This document shows positions 7,986 to 16,814 of a DNA stretch of 64,000 nt, piece by piece; within the stretch, counting starts at the first letter, position 1, and each line of letters begins with the position of its first letter. Location: contig CAYPHA010000010.1 in NCBI GenBank assembly GCA_964410215.1, positions 1 to 64,000 on the forward strand, given 5' to 3'. Under the pieces are notes generated by a model. That model saw nothing but the letters and a program-made list of their open reading frames with translations, did no database searches and was not told the origin of the DNA. This DNA is from CAYPHA01 sp964410215. Its GTDB lineage: Bacteria; Calditrichota; Calditrichia; Calditrichales; CAYPHA01. The translations under genes were made by a program, and so were the position numbers.

Positions 7986-10118
7986 TCAAACCAGGCCGGA
8001 TCTTTTCCTTATGACCCATTCCATGGTTATTAAAAAGATGATGGCCAGCAGCATGGCCGGTTTATACCAGATTTCCAGTTCCCTGTCAGAACGTACCCGT
8101 TTCGGCGGTACATCGAGTACTTCAGCCAGCCTGCTTATGTCATCACTGGTAAAATAGCGACCTCCCATACGCGAAGCCAGTTGTTTCAGAAACGCAGCGT
8201 TCTGGCGTGTTTTAAGGTATTCTTTATCATAGGGAATAACCTCAAAATCCAGTTGATCCGTTCCAACAGGTACATTATTGCGACGGGCACTGCCGGTGAT
8301 CCGGTACTTACCGGCTCCGGGCGGCCAGAACTCAGCAAAATAATTTCCGGAGCTGTCGTTCTCGACCTCCAGCTCAAAACGCTGGTCCTGCCATTCCGCT
8401 TCCAGAACGAGGGAGCCGTCCCGAATTGGATTATTTGCCACATCATACATATTTGCACTGATCCGGATCTTCTCTCCCAGATTGATCATACGTTTATGGC
8501 TTTTTATCATTAAAGGCCTTAGTTTTTCCTGATAGGCAATCCGGCGCACCGCATTTGACAGCAGGCGTTCGTAGCCACCTGAAAGGGTTTCATTATTCTG
8601 TAAATAAAAATGCCATTTCCAGAAAGCATGACCGTTAAACAGGAGTGCCTTTCCATTACCGGAATTATATTCCATGATCAGGGGTATTTCCCTGTTTGAA
8701 CGTGTTGCCATTACGATAACTGACGTGCCGTCCTGTTCCTTATTTAATTCAATAATGGCCTCCATCGGCGGTACCTGCGACCAGAAGGTGTCATGTAATC
8801 CCGGATCATCAAAAATCTGTAAAACCGGATGTGGATTCAATGCTCCCGGATTTTTAATAATAAATTCCCGGTTTATCGTGTTCCCATTTCGAAACGGGAA
8901 GGGGACTTCCCTGCCCAACCGGTCTAACAGGGCAAAATTTGTCTGTGTATTCAGAAAATGGATAATGCCGGGTTCCTGATTTTGAATGAGCTGAGATAAA
9001 GCGTTGAGTGTTGATTGTCGTGTGTGCCTGCCGGGGAACCCCTCAAGGATAAGGACATCGAGGCTGTCCCGTAAAGGATTACTTTTCTTCACCAGATTGT
9101 TCCCCTGCTTATCCTCGACAAAGGATAGAACCTCGTAATCCTTGTTTTTGTTTAAAAGGAATGCCAAAAATTTAGACTCATGGGATGGTGAACCGGCGAA
9201 GACACCGATACGTACTTTACTCTTTAATACACGTTGTGCGATAGTCCGTTTATTATTGAGTGCATTGGATTCACCCTCGGTTTCCTCGAGAATAATGTCA
9301 TACGTCTGTAAACCGTGTCCGGACGGAATGACGCTGAAAAGGACATTCTGTTCCGCATCAGGTGTTTCAATCTGCACGACTTTACTGGCAATCACCTTCT
9401 TATTTCGAACCAGCTTAATAACTTTGCTTATGCCTGAAAGTCCCGCATTGCCAATCTGTACAATAATTTCCTCGCGCTGATCCTGGTAGGCATTCGGTGA
9501 AAAGATAACATCGGCTATGAACAGGTCTTTTCGTTTTTGTGTCGAACCAACCCCGACAGCATGAAGTGTTGTATTATCGAACCCGGTTTCGCTGAAAACA
9601 TGTTTTCCTTCCGTAATCAAACCGTCACTGACCAGGACCGCCTGATGCAGATCTGATTGTCTTAAAAATTCGAATATCTGCCCGTAGTTGGTTGCGGACT
9701 GACTTGCAGGAATGGTATCGCTTGTCAAAGGAGTAAGGCTTGTATTAAAAACATACCATGAAATATGATCGGTATCGAGAGATGACTGCAGCGCGCTGAC
9801 GACCCGTTGTACCTCTTCCTGCCTGTCTTCGAGCTGGTTTCGAATATGCATCGACCCTGAATTATCGATCAAAACACCGATTTTAACAGGTTCTTCCCTG
9901 ATATAAGTCAGGTACAAAGTCGGACTGAACAAAAGCAGGACAGACAGGAAGACAACCAGTGCCCGAAGGATACCCAGAAAAATACGGGAGCGGTCTTTGA
10001 TCTGAGGTACGGTGCGTCTGTAAAGCCAGAATGCAGTTCCGGCGGAGAGAACTCCCAGGATGACGACGAAAATAAAGGGAATGTTCAGGCGAATGAGTTC
10101 AGGAATACTGACATCCAT
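7986..10118 (-). CDS. Membrane-anchored VWA-domain protein
   Basis: 710 residues. Two N-terminal membrane segments (about 13-33 and 47-70) are followed by a von Willebrand A domain whose MIDAS motif DNSGS is complete at residues 85-89. A middle region with FPGRHTRQS and an LLFNGHAFWKWHF segment resembles the glutamine-amidotransferase-like domain found in other bacterial VWA membrane proteins. A beta-sandwich region (about 560-650) and a final membrane helix (about 684-703, before RKRSGLV) complete it. The large loop therefore probably faces the periplasm. Function is unknown; similar proteins occur with MoxR/BatA systems, but no MoxR ATPase is present here. Its ATG lies one base after the tsaD stop, indicating cotranscription. 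Confidence 0.75.
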   Translation of the reverse strand: MDVSIPELIRLNIPFIFVVILGVLSAGTAFWLYRRTVPQIKDRSRIFLGILRALVVFLSVLLLFSPTLYLTYIREEPVKIGVLIDNSGSMHIRNQLEDRQEEVQRVVSALQSSLDTDHISWYVFNTSLTPLTSDTIPASQSATNYGQIFEFLRQSDLHQAVLVSDGLITEGKHVFSETGFDNTTLHAVGVGSTQKRKDLFIADVIFSPNAYQDQREEIIVQIGNAGLSGISKVIKLVRNKKVIASKVVQIETPDAEQNVLFSVIPSGHGLQTYDIILEETEGESNALNNKRTIAQRVLKSKVRIGVFAGSPSHESKFLAFLLNKNKDYEVLSFVEDKQGNNLVKKSNPLRDSLDVLILEGFPGRHTRQSTLNALSQLIQNQEPGIIHFLNTQTNFALLDRLGREVPFPFRNGNTINREFIIKNPGALNPHPVLQIFDDPGLHDTFWSQVPPMEAIIELNKEQDGTSVIVMATRSNREIPLIMEYNSGNGKALLFNGHAFWKWHFYLQNNETLSGGYERLLSNAVRRIAYQEKLRPLMIKSHKRMINLGEKIRISANMYDVANNPIRDGSLVLEAEWQDQRFELEVENDSSGNYFAEFWPPGAGKYRITGSARRNNVPVGTDQLDFEVIPYDKEYLKTRQNAAFLKQLASRMGGRYFTSDDISRLAEVLDVPPKRVRSDRELEIWYKPAMLLAIIFLITMEWVIRKRSGLV

Positions 10119-10119
10119 T

Positions 10120-11127
10120 TTAAACCATCATCCCCAATCGTAATGAAGGATATGCATTCAGATTCTGGTCAGAACAGATATCCCTCCTGAGGTATTCCAG
10201 GCCTGCCCGGGCGATCATGGCAGCATTATCTGTGCAGTATTTTAAATCAGGGAGCAGCAAAGTCCTGTTTGTTTTTTCGCACTCCCCGGTCAGCCAGTCC
10301 CTTAACAGTCCATTCGCTGCCACCCCGCCGGCGATACCGATCTGCGAAATACCATGGATATCGGCAGCATACATTGTTTTTTGCACCAGCACCTCGATAG
10401 CCGCTTTCTGATAAGAAGCGCAAATGTCGGACATGTGTCTTTGGATAAAATCCTTTTCGTGATTTTGAATATATGTCAGTAACGCTGTTTTCAATCCACT
10501 GTAGCTGAAATCCATGGGTGTTTTCTTCAGGTAGGCACGTGGAAACGAGAAAAAATCCGGATTACCCTCCCTTGCAAGGCGGTCAATTACCGGTCCTCCG
10601 GGGTAACCGAGCCCAAGCATTTTGGCCGCTTTGTCAAAGGCCTCTCCCACGGCATCATCCCGCGTTGTACCGATGATTTGATAATCCGAATGTCCCTTCA
10701 TAAGAACCAACTGGGTATGCCCTCCCGAGACGATCAGAAACAGCACCGGAAAGGTAGTTACCTTATGGCTCAGCAAATTTCCATAAATATGCCCTTCAAT
10801 ATGGTTGACCCCGATAAACGGTATCTCCAGCGCACACGCCATTCCTTTAATAAAATTCACTCCCACCAGCAGTGCGCCGACCAGACCGGGACCATGCGTA
10901 ACAGCCAGTCCGTTTAATGCCTTTTTATTGATTTCTGCTTCGTCGAGCGCTTTTTTAACAATGGGCAATAACAGACGGATATGCTCTCTGGAGGCAATTT
11001 CCGGAACAACACCTCCAAATTTAGAATGAATGTCCTGCGATGAAATAATAGATGACAGAACATCGTCGCCATTGATAACGGCTGCAGATGTTTCATCACA
11101 GGATGTTTCGACACCAAGTATGATCAT
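10120..11127 (-). CDS. tsaD: tRNA N6-adenosine threonylcarbamoyltransferase TsaD
   Basis: 335 residues, the usual length for bacterial TsaD. The enzyme transfers the threonylcarbamoyl group to A37 of ANN-decoding tRNAs with TsaB and TsaE. The start is MIILGVETSCDETSAAV, the ASKHA phosphate-1 motif. The metal-binding histidines are in GVNHIEGHIYG (about residues 107-117), and FLIVSGGHTQL, DDAVGEAFDKAAK and GGVAANGLLR follow in the expected order. No TsaB or TsaE gene is visible in the window. It is packed between the YbbR-domain gene (stop two bases upstream) and the VWA gene, so this appears to be one operon. Confidence 0.96.
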   Translation of the reverse strand: MIILGVETSCDETSAAVINGDDVLSSIISSQDIHSKFGGVVPEIASREHIRLLLPIVKKALDEAEINKKALNGLAVTHGPGLVGALLVGVNFIKGMACALEIPFIGVNHIEGHIYGNLLSHKVTTFPVLFLIVSGGHTQLVLMKGHSDYQIIGTTRDDAVGEAFDKAAKMLGLGYPGGPVIDRLAREGNPDFFSFPRAYLKKTPMDFSYSGLKTALLTYIQNHEKDFIQRHMSDICASYQKAAIEVLVQKTMYAADIHGISQIGIAGGVAANGLLRDWLTGECEKTNRTLLLPDLKYCTDNAAMIARAGLEYLRRDICSDQNLNAYPSLRLGMMV

Positions 11128-11128
11128 A

Positions 11129-12073
11129 TTACTCTTTTTTAACCAGTTTTAAACGGAATTTCTGTGGACTTGCTTCGATCCAACTGACCCCCAGCGGGGT
11201 TTCGATCTGCATTGGGTATTCGGTAACGCCCTCTTGAAAGTCCTTAGAATAATCAAAAATCACCGAAATATCTGTCGGTTTAAGCTCTGAAACGATACTT
11301 TGACCGCCTTTTACGCGTAAAAGGATCGTTTCCGGTTCTGCCTGCGCCTTAAAGGCATCGGGCACCCTGATAATCCGTATAGGAATATTATAAATGTTTC
11401 TCTCAACCAATTGTTCCACAAAGCAGGAAACTCTGGTCTGATGCGGTTCGATGTTAATTTTATCAGTTTTCGGCACATGCAGGCCAACCGTCACTTCAAA
11501 CGGATATTTAACATCATCATAGATAATAGAATCCGTATCCACATAATCAAGATCCCGAATAAAACGACCAGGGCCGGATAGGGTGACAGAATCCACATTG
11601 GACTCGATCTGCATGATAATATATCCGGGAGCCGGAGAAACCGATTGGCAGATCCGTACCGGTTTGCGTGTCTCCACAAAGTCATCGATCTCCAGCTCAA
11701 TCGTCTTCGGTTCAACAATATCAATAATTTCAATGCCCAGATCCGAGGGAATGTTGATACTGCTGATATAATCCGCAAGATACAGGGTCGTGGCACTGGT
11801 CAGTTCCGGCAGCACAAGTGAAAAATCTTTCTCAAGGAAATTCAGACTGAACAGGGCACGCCCCTTTCCTTTTACCTCCAGGATTACTTTATGCGGTATT
11901 TCATTTGCAATGATTTTATTTTCTGCAACCCTTTGAACAGAAAACGGAATGACAATTTTTGTCGTGTACTCCTTATTCGTGGTCACCGCAAACCAGAGAA
12001 TAAACGCCAGGGAGAAAGATGCCAGTATCGGTTTGTAATTCTCTATAAACAGCGCCAGGGTTTTATTTTTCAT
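11129..12073 (-). CDS. YbbR-domain protein (CdaR-like)
   Basis: 314 residues with one N-terminal membrane segment (about 13-30, FSLAFILWFAVTT) and a large extracytoplasmic part. Several YbbR-type beta repeats are visible, each with a pattern such as VILEVKGKGRALFSL, VDSVTLSGPGRFI and ILLRVKGGQSIVSELKP. In Firmicutes the homologue CdaR regulates the c-di-AMP synthase CdaA, which usually lies beside it. Here no cdaA gene is adjacent, although a c-di-AMP-type HD phosphodiesterase is encoded at 28.7-31.0 kb. The start is an ATG after AAAGGA, and the stop precedes tsaD by one base. Confidence 0.85.
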   Translation of the reverse strand: MKNKTLALFIENYKPILASFSLAFILWFAVTTNKEYTTKIVIPFSVQRVAENKIIANEIPHKVILEVKGKGRALFSLNFLEKDFSLVLPELTSATTLYLADYISSINIPSDLGIEIIDIVEPKTIELEIDDFVETRKPVRICQSVSPAPGYIIMQIESNVDSVTLSGPGRFIRDLDYVDTDSIIYDDVKYPFEVTVGLHVPKTDKINIEPHQTRVSCFVEQLVERNIYNIPIRIIRVPDAFKAQAEPETILLRVKGGQSIVSELKPTDISVIFDYSKDFQEGVTEYPMQIETPLGVSWIEASPQKFRLKLVKKE

Positions 12074-12090
12074 CTGTGTCCTTTGCTGGA

Positions 12091-12885
12091 TTAGGCAACC
12101 TCGATAAAGATCAGATCGCTGTTGGGATCAAATTCCAGGGCTTCGGCAGCGCTGCCCTGGTTTCTGGCAACTTCCAGAAAATCCTGGCTGTTCCACAGAA
12201 CCAGTAATTCCCCCGGTTCCTTTTCAGCATAATATGTCTGCAGCCGGTCGGTTTTGAAATTTTTCGTCGAAACCGATACAATCCTTTTCTTATGGATTCG
12301 ATCCAGATCCTGCTTTGAAAAACCTGCGATAATATTGCCAAACCGGTCGATGGCTATTGGTTTGATTGCCAGAATATTATCTTCCTGTGAATAAAGCTGC
12401 GGCGGTATTTCCGTATAATTGTCTATACGCCGGCCCAGTTCATCGGCGGATACGCCATTTGACAGTTTTGCGGCAACCGGTGCAAAAAGATCCCTGCCAT
12501 GAAATGTATAACTATGTTTTACTCCGAATACTTTTTTCTCATCTATCGCGTACATGGTATAGGCTTCGCGCGTGAGCAGGTACTGGAAAACGCCGTTATC
12601 GGGTCCTACGAACGTATGGTGTGCCGTACGGATGATCATCGGCCTCCGGTCTCCGCCGACACCGGGATCTACCACAACGAGGTGAATCGTGTCTTTTGGA
12701 AAATTAGAGTAATAATTCAGCAGGGTGTATCCGGCTTGGAGTATGTTAAACGGCGGAATTTCGTGTGATATGTCGATTATTTCCGTATCCGGTGATATAT
12801 TCTTTATAACTCCCTTTACGCTTCCGACATAACCTGCCGTGGTACCAAAATCACTCAGGAAGGTAACAATTTTATTTTTTCTCAT
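12091..12885 (-). CDS. SAM hydroxide adenosyltransferase (DUF62 family)
   Basis: 264 residues from the ATG at 12885 (CAGGAATTAAG before it). A longer frame reaching 13029 only overlaps mutM and is rejected. Members of this family hydrolyse S-adenosylmethionine to adenosine and methionine using water, and are related to SAM-dependent fluorinase and chlorinase. The N-terminus IVTFLSDFGTTAGYVGSVKG contains the conserved D-F-G motif; VVDPGVGGDRRPMII and FVGPDNGVFQ follow; the C-terminal half has DRFGNIIAGF and the small beta-barrel. The D-R-H catalytic triad of hydroxide adenosyltransferases is consistent with the GRDLFAPVAA region, but halogenase activity can't be excluded from reading alone. 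The gene begins immediately after the mutM stop codon. Confidence 0.9.
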   Translation of the reverse strand: MRKNKIVTFLSDFGTTAGYVGSVKGVIKNISPDTEIIDISHEIPPFNILQAGYTLLNYYSNFPKDTIHLVVVDPGVGGDRRPMIIRTAHHTFVGPDNGVFQYLLTREAYTMYAIDEKKVFGVKHSYTFHGRDLFAPVAAKLSNGVSADELGRRIDNYTEIPPQLYSQEDNILAIKPIAIDRFGNIIAGFSKQDLDRIHKKRIVSVSTKNFKTDRLQTYYAEKEPGELLVLWNSQDFLEVARNQGSAAEALEFDPNSDLIFIEVA

Positions 12886-12886
12886 C

Positions 12887-13696
12887 TTAATTCCTGTTTT
12901 TTTGACATGAAGGGCAAAAATGGGTGCCTCTGCCCGCAAGTCTGATTTTTTCGACCGGCATTCCACAGACGTAACATGGTAAGCCTGTGCGCCCGTATAC
13001 TTTGAAAAATTTCTGATTATTCCCGGCATTTCCGTATGTATCCCGGTAGTCGGAAATGGTACTTCCCATGTTGCGCACGGCCATTTTCAGCACATGCTGA
13101 ATCGTATCGAAGAGCAATTCATATTCCATTTCACTCAATCCGGAAGCAATACGGCCGGGATGCAGCCCTGCATGGAACAGGGATTCATCCACATAGATAT
13201 TACCCAGACCGGAAATGTGTTTTTGCGCCAGAAAAAAGGCCTTCAGATTCATATTGCTTTTTTTCAAAAGTCCTTTGAAGTATTTTTTATTCAATTCCGG
13301 ATTCAGGGCGTCGATACCGACGTCCTTCAGAATTTCTTCCGTGTCGCAGACATGATAGATCCGTCCGAATTTACGCATATCCTTAAACAATAATTCCGAT
13401 TGGTCTTCAAACCAGATCCGGATACGGACATATTTACCGATATGACCAGAACCTTCCGCGAAATAGAGAAGCTGACCGGTCATCCTCAAATGAACGATCA
13501 GGAAAGTGTGTTCAAGCTTAAGGATCAGATATTTACCTTTACGTTCAACGGACGTAATCTGCTGCCCTTCCAGGGGTATTCCACATCGATTGTCAAAGGA
13601 CTTTTCCCAGAAAGCATACAGGGAACCGATCCGCCTACCTGCAATCGCATCCCTCAACTCCCGTGCCACCGTTTCCACTTCCGGCAATTCCGGCAT
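12887..13696 (-). CDS. mutM: Formamidopyrimidine-DNA glycosylase
   Basis: 269 residues, the normal Fpg length. It removes oxidised purines such as 8-oxoguanine and nicks the abasic site. The catalytic N-terminal proline and glutamate are present (MPELPEVETVARELR), as is the lysine in ERKGKYLIL (about residue 57). HLRMTGQL, KDMRKFGR, ISGLGNIYVDESLF and the C-terminal zinc finger CYVC-x16-CPSC are intact. The start is an ATG at 13696 following GGAAG. The stop overlaps the region just before the SAM hydroxide adenosyltransferase start, and the TPR lipoprotein gene ends 33 bp upstream. Confidence 0.97.
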   Translation of the reverse strand: MPELPEVETVARELRDAIAGRRIGSLYAFWEKSFDNRCGIPLEGQQITSVERKGKYLILKLEHTFLIVHLRMTGQLLYFAEGSGHIGKYVRIRIWFEDQSELLFKDMRKFGRIYHVCDTEEILKDVGIDALNPELNKKYFKGLLKKSNMNLKAFFLAQKHISGLGNIYVDESLFHAGLHPGRIASGLSEMEYELLFDTIQHVLKMAVRNMGSTISDYRDTYGNAGNNQKFFKVYGRTGLPCYVCGMPVEKIRLAGRGTHFCPSCQKNRN

Positions 13697-13729
13697 ATTT
13701 TCTTACTTCCGGCTTAGGCTGTCGTCATC

Positions 13730-14683
13730 TTACAGAATTTCTTCGAGAATGGCATTCCCGCCCTGTTTTCTGTATTCCTGGTACATTTCCAGGGCTTTTT
13801 GCGTATCACCGGCAGCATAGTATAATCTGCCAAGGTACAGATACACATCCTTCTCATTTGAACGGGCTTTCAAGGCCAGTTCCAATTGAAACCTGGCATC
13901 TTTGAAATTGTCGATTTTATAGTAATACAACCCTCTGAAAAAATGAACATCACCATCCGGCAGCCAGGCCTTCGCCCTGTTTATAAGAAAGCGATAGGCA
14001 TTTTCTATTTGCGAAAGCTCCATATACGTATGCAGAAGCGCCTTTGCTTCCCAGGCTTCGGCAGTCGTAACCTCACTGAAAAAAAACTCATAGTTTTCTT
14101 TTGCTTCCTGATAGGCATGCTGGTCATAGGCCAGGTTACCCATTATCCTGAAATATTCCGGATCACGTCTTTTATCACTTAGAATCGCTTTTTTATTATA
14201 ATTTTCTGCGAAATTATAGGCAAGCTGGTATTGATTCATCCAATGGTAGTTTTGTGCGATTTTAAGGTTAATATCAATACGTTTCGGATTCTGGGCAAGG
14301 GCCTTTTTATGATACTGAATGGCCTCTTCGTATGCGCCAAGGTGGGAGGCAACCCGTCCCATTTTCTCAAAAATCTCCGGATTGTGAGAGCGGATGGAGA
14401 CGACCTCCCGATAGGCCTTCAATGCAGCTGCAAAATTTTCCTTTTTTGAAAGAATATCCCCTTTCAGATGATAAAACTGGGCAATGAAGGGATTGCGCTC
14501 AATAGCTATATCAACACGGCGCAGTGCTTCATCGTACTGTTCTTCCAGATACAATTCCTGAGCTTCCGAATAAACATTGAAGGCCGCATTTGGATCGGGT
14601 TCGGACACCTTCTCCTCCGGAAGGGTATAACAGCCCGTCATCAGTATTGCCGTATACAGAATTAACAGCTTTTTTTTAGTCAT
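13730..14683 (-). CDS. TPR-repeat lipoprotein
   Basis: 317 residues from the ATG at 14683, which shares its A with the stop of the preceding gene (TAATG), indicating translational coupling; an ATG at 14698 is the alternative. The N-terminus MTKKKLLILYTAILMTGC is a lipoprotein signal with lipobox LMTGC, so the protein should be membrane-anchored on the periplasmic side. About seven tetratricopeptide repeats follow, recognisable by elements such as QELYLEEQYDEALRRVDIA, AALKAYREV, EEAIQYHKKALAQNP and LGRLYYAAGDTQKALEMY. TPR lipoproteins usually act as assembly scaffolds; no partner can be named. It is preceded by the helical-repeat gene and followed by mutM. Confidence 0.8.
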   Translation of the reverse strand: MTKKKLLILYTAILMTGCYTLPEEKVSEPDPNAAFNVYSEAQELYLEEQYDEALRRVDIAIERNPFIAQFYHLKGDILSKKENFAAALKAYREVVSIRSHNPEIFEKMGRVASHLGAYEEAIQYHKKALAQNPKRIDINLKIAQNYHWMNQYQLAYNFAENYNKKAILSDKRRDPEYFRIMGNLAYDQHAYQEAKENYEFFFSEVTTAEAWEAKALLHTYMELSQIENAYRFLINRAKAWLPDGDVHFFRGLYYYKIDNFKDARFQLELALKARSNEKDVYLYLGRLYYAAGDTQKALEMYQEYRKQGGNAILEEIL

Positions 14684-15273
14684 TACTGTGCTAACCATTT
14701 ATGTATGCTGGCCTTAATATCTGACGAACCCGCTTTATCCAGGCATTCTATTAATTCAGTGAAATAAGATTTATTGGCATCCCCGGGCCAGGTTTTTATC
14801 TGCGCCATAATATCCCTTCCCTTTTCAGAATTCAGTAATTTACAGAGCAGATTGACGGCACCCTGACGCAATTCTTCATCTTCCGAATCCACATAACGTT
14901 CCACGTAAGGAAGTATGGAGAGGGGATCTTTCATACCATAATATATCAGTGACTGGAGGGTAAAGAGACGCAGATTATGATCGGGGTCCGCCAGTAAAAC
15001 ATCCAGTGCCTCAGCCCACTTTTCCCGCGGACCATATCGCCCGATCATTTCTGCGAGCATACTCTTGTCCTGAAGGGCCCGCTGCACGTTGGATTTATAA
15101 AAATCATCGATGGCTCCCGGAATCAGTTTATACATATCCGCAGAGACCTCTTCAGGTGTATCCACGTTCAACGCTTTACAAATTCGTATTAAGAGGGTTG
15201 TTGCCGTACGTATTTTCCCTGCCGAAGGTTTTGTCTTTATGTAATAATCGTAGAGATTTTGTAAATTTTTCAT
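14683..15273 (-). CDS. Helical-repeat (HEAT-like) hypothetical protein
   Basis: 196 residues, preceded by an excellent GAGGGGAG ribosome site. No signal peptide is seen. The sequence is all helical, and residues ~85-165 look like HEAT repeats: EALDVLLADPDHNLRLFTL, LPYVERYVDSEDEELRQ, and GAVNLLCKLLNSEKG. The role is unknown; HEAT proteins act as protein-binding scaffolds. The gene is the second in a run (adenosine-specific kinase - this gene - TPR lipoprotein - mutM), and its stop overlaps the next start. Confidence 0.6.
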   Translation of the reverse strand: MKNLQNLYDYYIKTKPSAGKIRTATTLLIRICKALNVDTPEEVSADMYKLIPGAIDDFYKSNVQRALQDKSMLAEMIGRYGPREKWAEALDVLLADPDHNLRLFTLQSLIYYGMKDPLSILPYVERYVDSEDEELRQGAVNLLCKLLNSEKGRDIMAQIKTWPGDANKSYFTELIECLDKAGSSDIKASIHKWLAQ

Positions 15274-15286
15274 TCACTCCCCTCTT

Positions 15287-15769
15287 TTAGAACTTATAAC
15301 CGATCATCCGCAGGAATTCTTTCCGTTTTTTTATATCTTCTGCGGTTTCCACTCCGGCCGTTTTAACCCCGTCTACGACGCCAAGAATAGCCCGACCGAG
15401 ATCGGTTTCGGCAATAATGACCTCCGTGGGATTTGCCGTTGCACAAAAAATGCGCACCACTTCCGGCACGGCTTTTATAGTGTTTAATATATTTATGGGA
15501 AACGCATTGCCCAGCATGATGATAAAACTGTGACCGGCGCTCAGGTTAACGGCATTCCGCTTCGCCAGCTCAACCAGTTCATCATCCGTTCCGCTGAACC
15601 GTACCAGTGCTTCCTGTGATGCTTCGCAGAAGGCCAGTCCAAATGTTATGGACGGGTTTACGTTGACAATGGCTTCATGAATATCTTCAACCGTTTTAAT
15701 AAAATGAGAATGTCCGAGTATGAAATTCATTTCATCCGGTTTTTCAATCATTACGGTCTTAAGTTCCAT
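15287..15769 (-). CDS. Adenosine-specific kinase family protein (COG1839)
   Basis: 160 residues, the usual length of this family, which was named from structural and binding work on archaeal members; the physiological role is not settled. Characteristic blocks are present: FGLAFCEASQEALVRFSGTD, NLSAGHSFIIML, and VRIFCATANPTEVIIAET followed by GRAILGVVDG. There is no signal peptide. The gene leads the small run that includes the HEAT-like and TPR genes, and has a plausible sigma70 promoter with an overlapping palindrome just upstream (15798-15837). Confidence 0.88.
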   Translation of the reverse strand: MELKTVMIEKPDEMNFILGHSHFIKTVEDIHEAIVNVNPSITFGLAFCEASQEALVRFSGTDDELVELAKRNAVNLSAGHSFIIMLGNAFPINILNTIKAVPEVVRIFCATANPTEVIIAETDLGRAILGVVDGVKTAGVETAEDIKKRKEFLRMIGYKF

Positions 15770-15797
15770 TGTATCTTCCTCTCATTTGTATGCTGTT

Positions 15798-15837
15798 AAT
15801 ATAATAATATTTGTTATGCAATCAATATGAATTGATT
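15798..15837 (-). promoter_or_regulatory. Putative sigma70 promoter overlapped by a 7-4-7 palindrome
   Basis: On the minus strand TTGATT (15825-15820) and TATATT (15803-15798) are separated by 16 bases, a reasonable -35/-10 pair for the adenosine-specific kinase gene that begins at 15769. A perfect inverted repeat AATCAAT-ATGA-ATTGATT covers 15820-15837 and includes the -35 box. That placement suggests an operator. The arms are reversed relative to an FNR box, so FNR is not implied. The surrounding 128-bp gap otherwise holds nothing recognisable. Confidence 0.35.
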
Positions 15838-15897
15838 ATTAAACCGCATCCGCGAGACATACAAAATGACACGATTAATATCACAACCGAAGGCATT

Positions 15898-16368
15898 TCA
15901 TTTCTTTTTATTCTTACGGAAAGCCCGTTCCAGAGAAAACGGATGTTTTTTTACAAAAAGAATCTGAATAGTCATTGCCAGGAGAAAAATATCTTCAATA
16001 ATTCTTGATATTCCCACTTGCGCGGCATCCGCGGAAGTTGAGAAACAGCCACAGGAGATATCAAAACCACGCCATATTGCAGAGGTTATGGCCAGTATAA
16101 AAAAGCCCAGCAAACCGGCTAAAAGACAGGCTGACGTTCGCAGGTACAGCCCCAGAATCAGAAAGATACCCGTGTAAAACTCAAACCAGGGAAGAATGAT
16201 CGCCACAAGGTTGCTCCACGCATCCGGAATCAGGTGATAATTACGGATATTTATACCAAAACCGAACGGATCGGCGATTTTAGGCACGGCGGCAACCAGA
16301 AAGACAATGCCGACAATCATCCTGAAAAGCAGAGACAGGCGCGATGAAGCCAGTACGCTTTTTACCAT
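15898..16368 (-). CDS. MauE/DoxX-family membrane protein
   Basis: 156 residues with about four membrane helices. FRMIVGIVFLVAAVPKIADP opens the family pattern, GIFLILGLYLRTSACLLAGLL follows, and a conserved SCGCF motif lies near residue 107 in the loop after helix 3. MauE-like proteins are linked to disulphide or redox maturation of periplasmic proteins, and the CGC motif fits a redox role, but function here is inferred. The start is an ATG after GGAGGCATC, overlapping the end of the rhodanese gene by 7 bp. The pairing with an exported rhodanese points to periplasmic thiol or sulphur chemistry. Confidence 0.75.
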   Translation of the reverse strand: MVKSVLASSRLSLLFRMIVGIVFLVAAVPKIADPFGFGINIRNYHLIPDAWSNLVAIILPWFEFYTGIFLILGLYLRTSACLLAGLLGFFILAITSAIWRGFDISCGCFSTSADAAQVGISRIIEDIFLLAMTIQILFVKKHPFSLERAFRKNKKK

Positions 16369-16814
16369 GATGCCTCCACCGGATAACCGGCCTCGATCCA
16401 GCCAATGATACCCTCCGTCATCACAGCTACCCGTTTATATCCCGCGAAACGCATCTCTCCGGCCACCCGTTCCGCTGCCGTACAGAATGCATCGCTGCAG
16501 TAGACAATAATATTGCGGTCCCTGGGAATATGCCTGAGCAATTGCATTTTCTTTTCACGATTTGCATTATAGGGGATATTTAAAGCATATGGTATGCGCT
16601 CTTGCTGAAACTCCGTCTCTTCCCTGGCATCGATAAACCGGGCTTCGTTGCGATCGAAAAAGTGCTTGGCCTGTTCCAGCGTAAACGATGTCTCTCCCGG
16701 AATAATCTCTGTTTTATAGATATACGGAATACCCTTACTATTTATGCTATTGGAAACAATCCCACTGAAGATCGAAAGCAGAATTATGATAATTAATGGT
16801 TTCATCCTGTTCAC
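16362..16814 (-). CDS. Exported rhodanese-domain protein
   Basis: 150 residues. It starts with a GTG at 16814 overlapping the selB stop (GTGA), or with an ATG at 16805. The N-terminus PLIIIILLSIFSGIVSNSI is a signal peptide or anchor. The rhodanese fold is clear: FTLEQAKHFFDRNEARFIDARE (the conserved D-A-R-E), ALNIPYN, then the active-site loop IIVYCSDAFCTAAERVA with Cys in the catalytic position, and a C-terminal GYKRVAVMTEGIIGWIEAGYPV. Rhodaneses transfer sulphane sulphur. The tight coupling to selB upstream and MauE/DoxX downstream is notable. Confidence 0.85.
   Translation of the reverse strand: MNRMKPLIIIILLSIFSGIVSNSINSKGIPYIYKTEIIPGETSFTLEQAKHFFDRNEARFIDAREETEFQQERIPYALNIPYNANREKKMQLLRHIPRDRNIIVYCSDAFCTAAERVAGEMRFAGYKRVAVMTEGIIGWIEAGYPVEASW

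Noticed and set aside
12888..13029. N-terminal extension of the SAM hydroxide adenosyltransferase
   Set aside because: It lies inside mutM in another frame; the conserved domain starts at 12885 where a CAGGAA ribosome site precedes the ATG.
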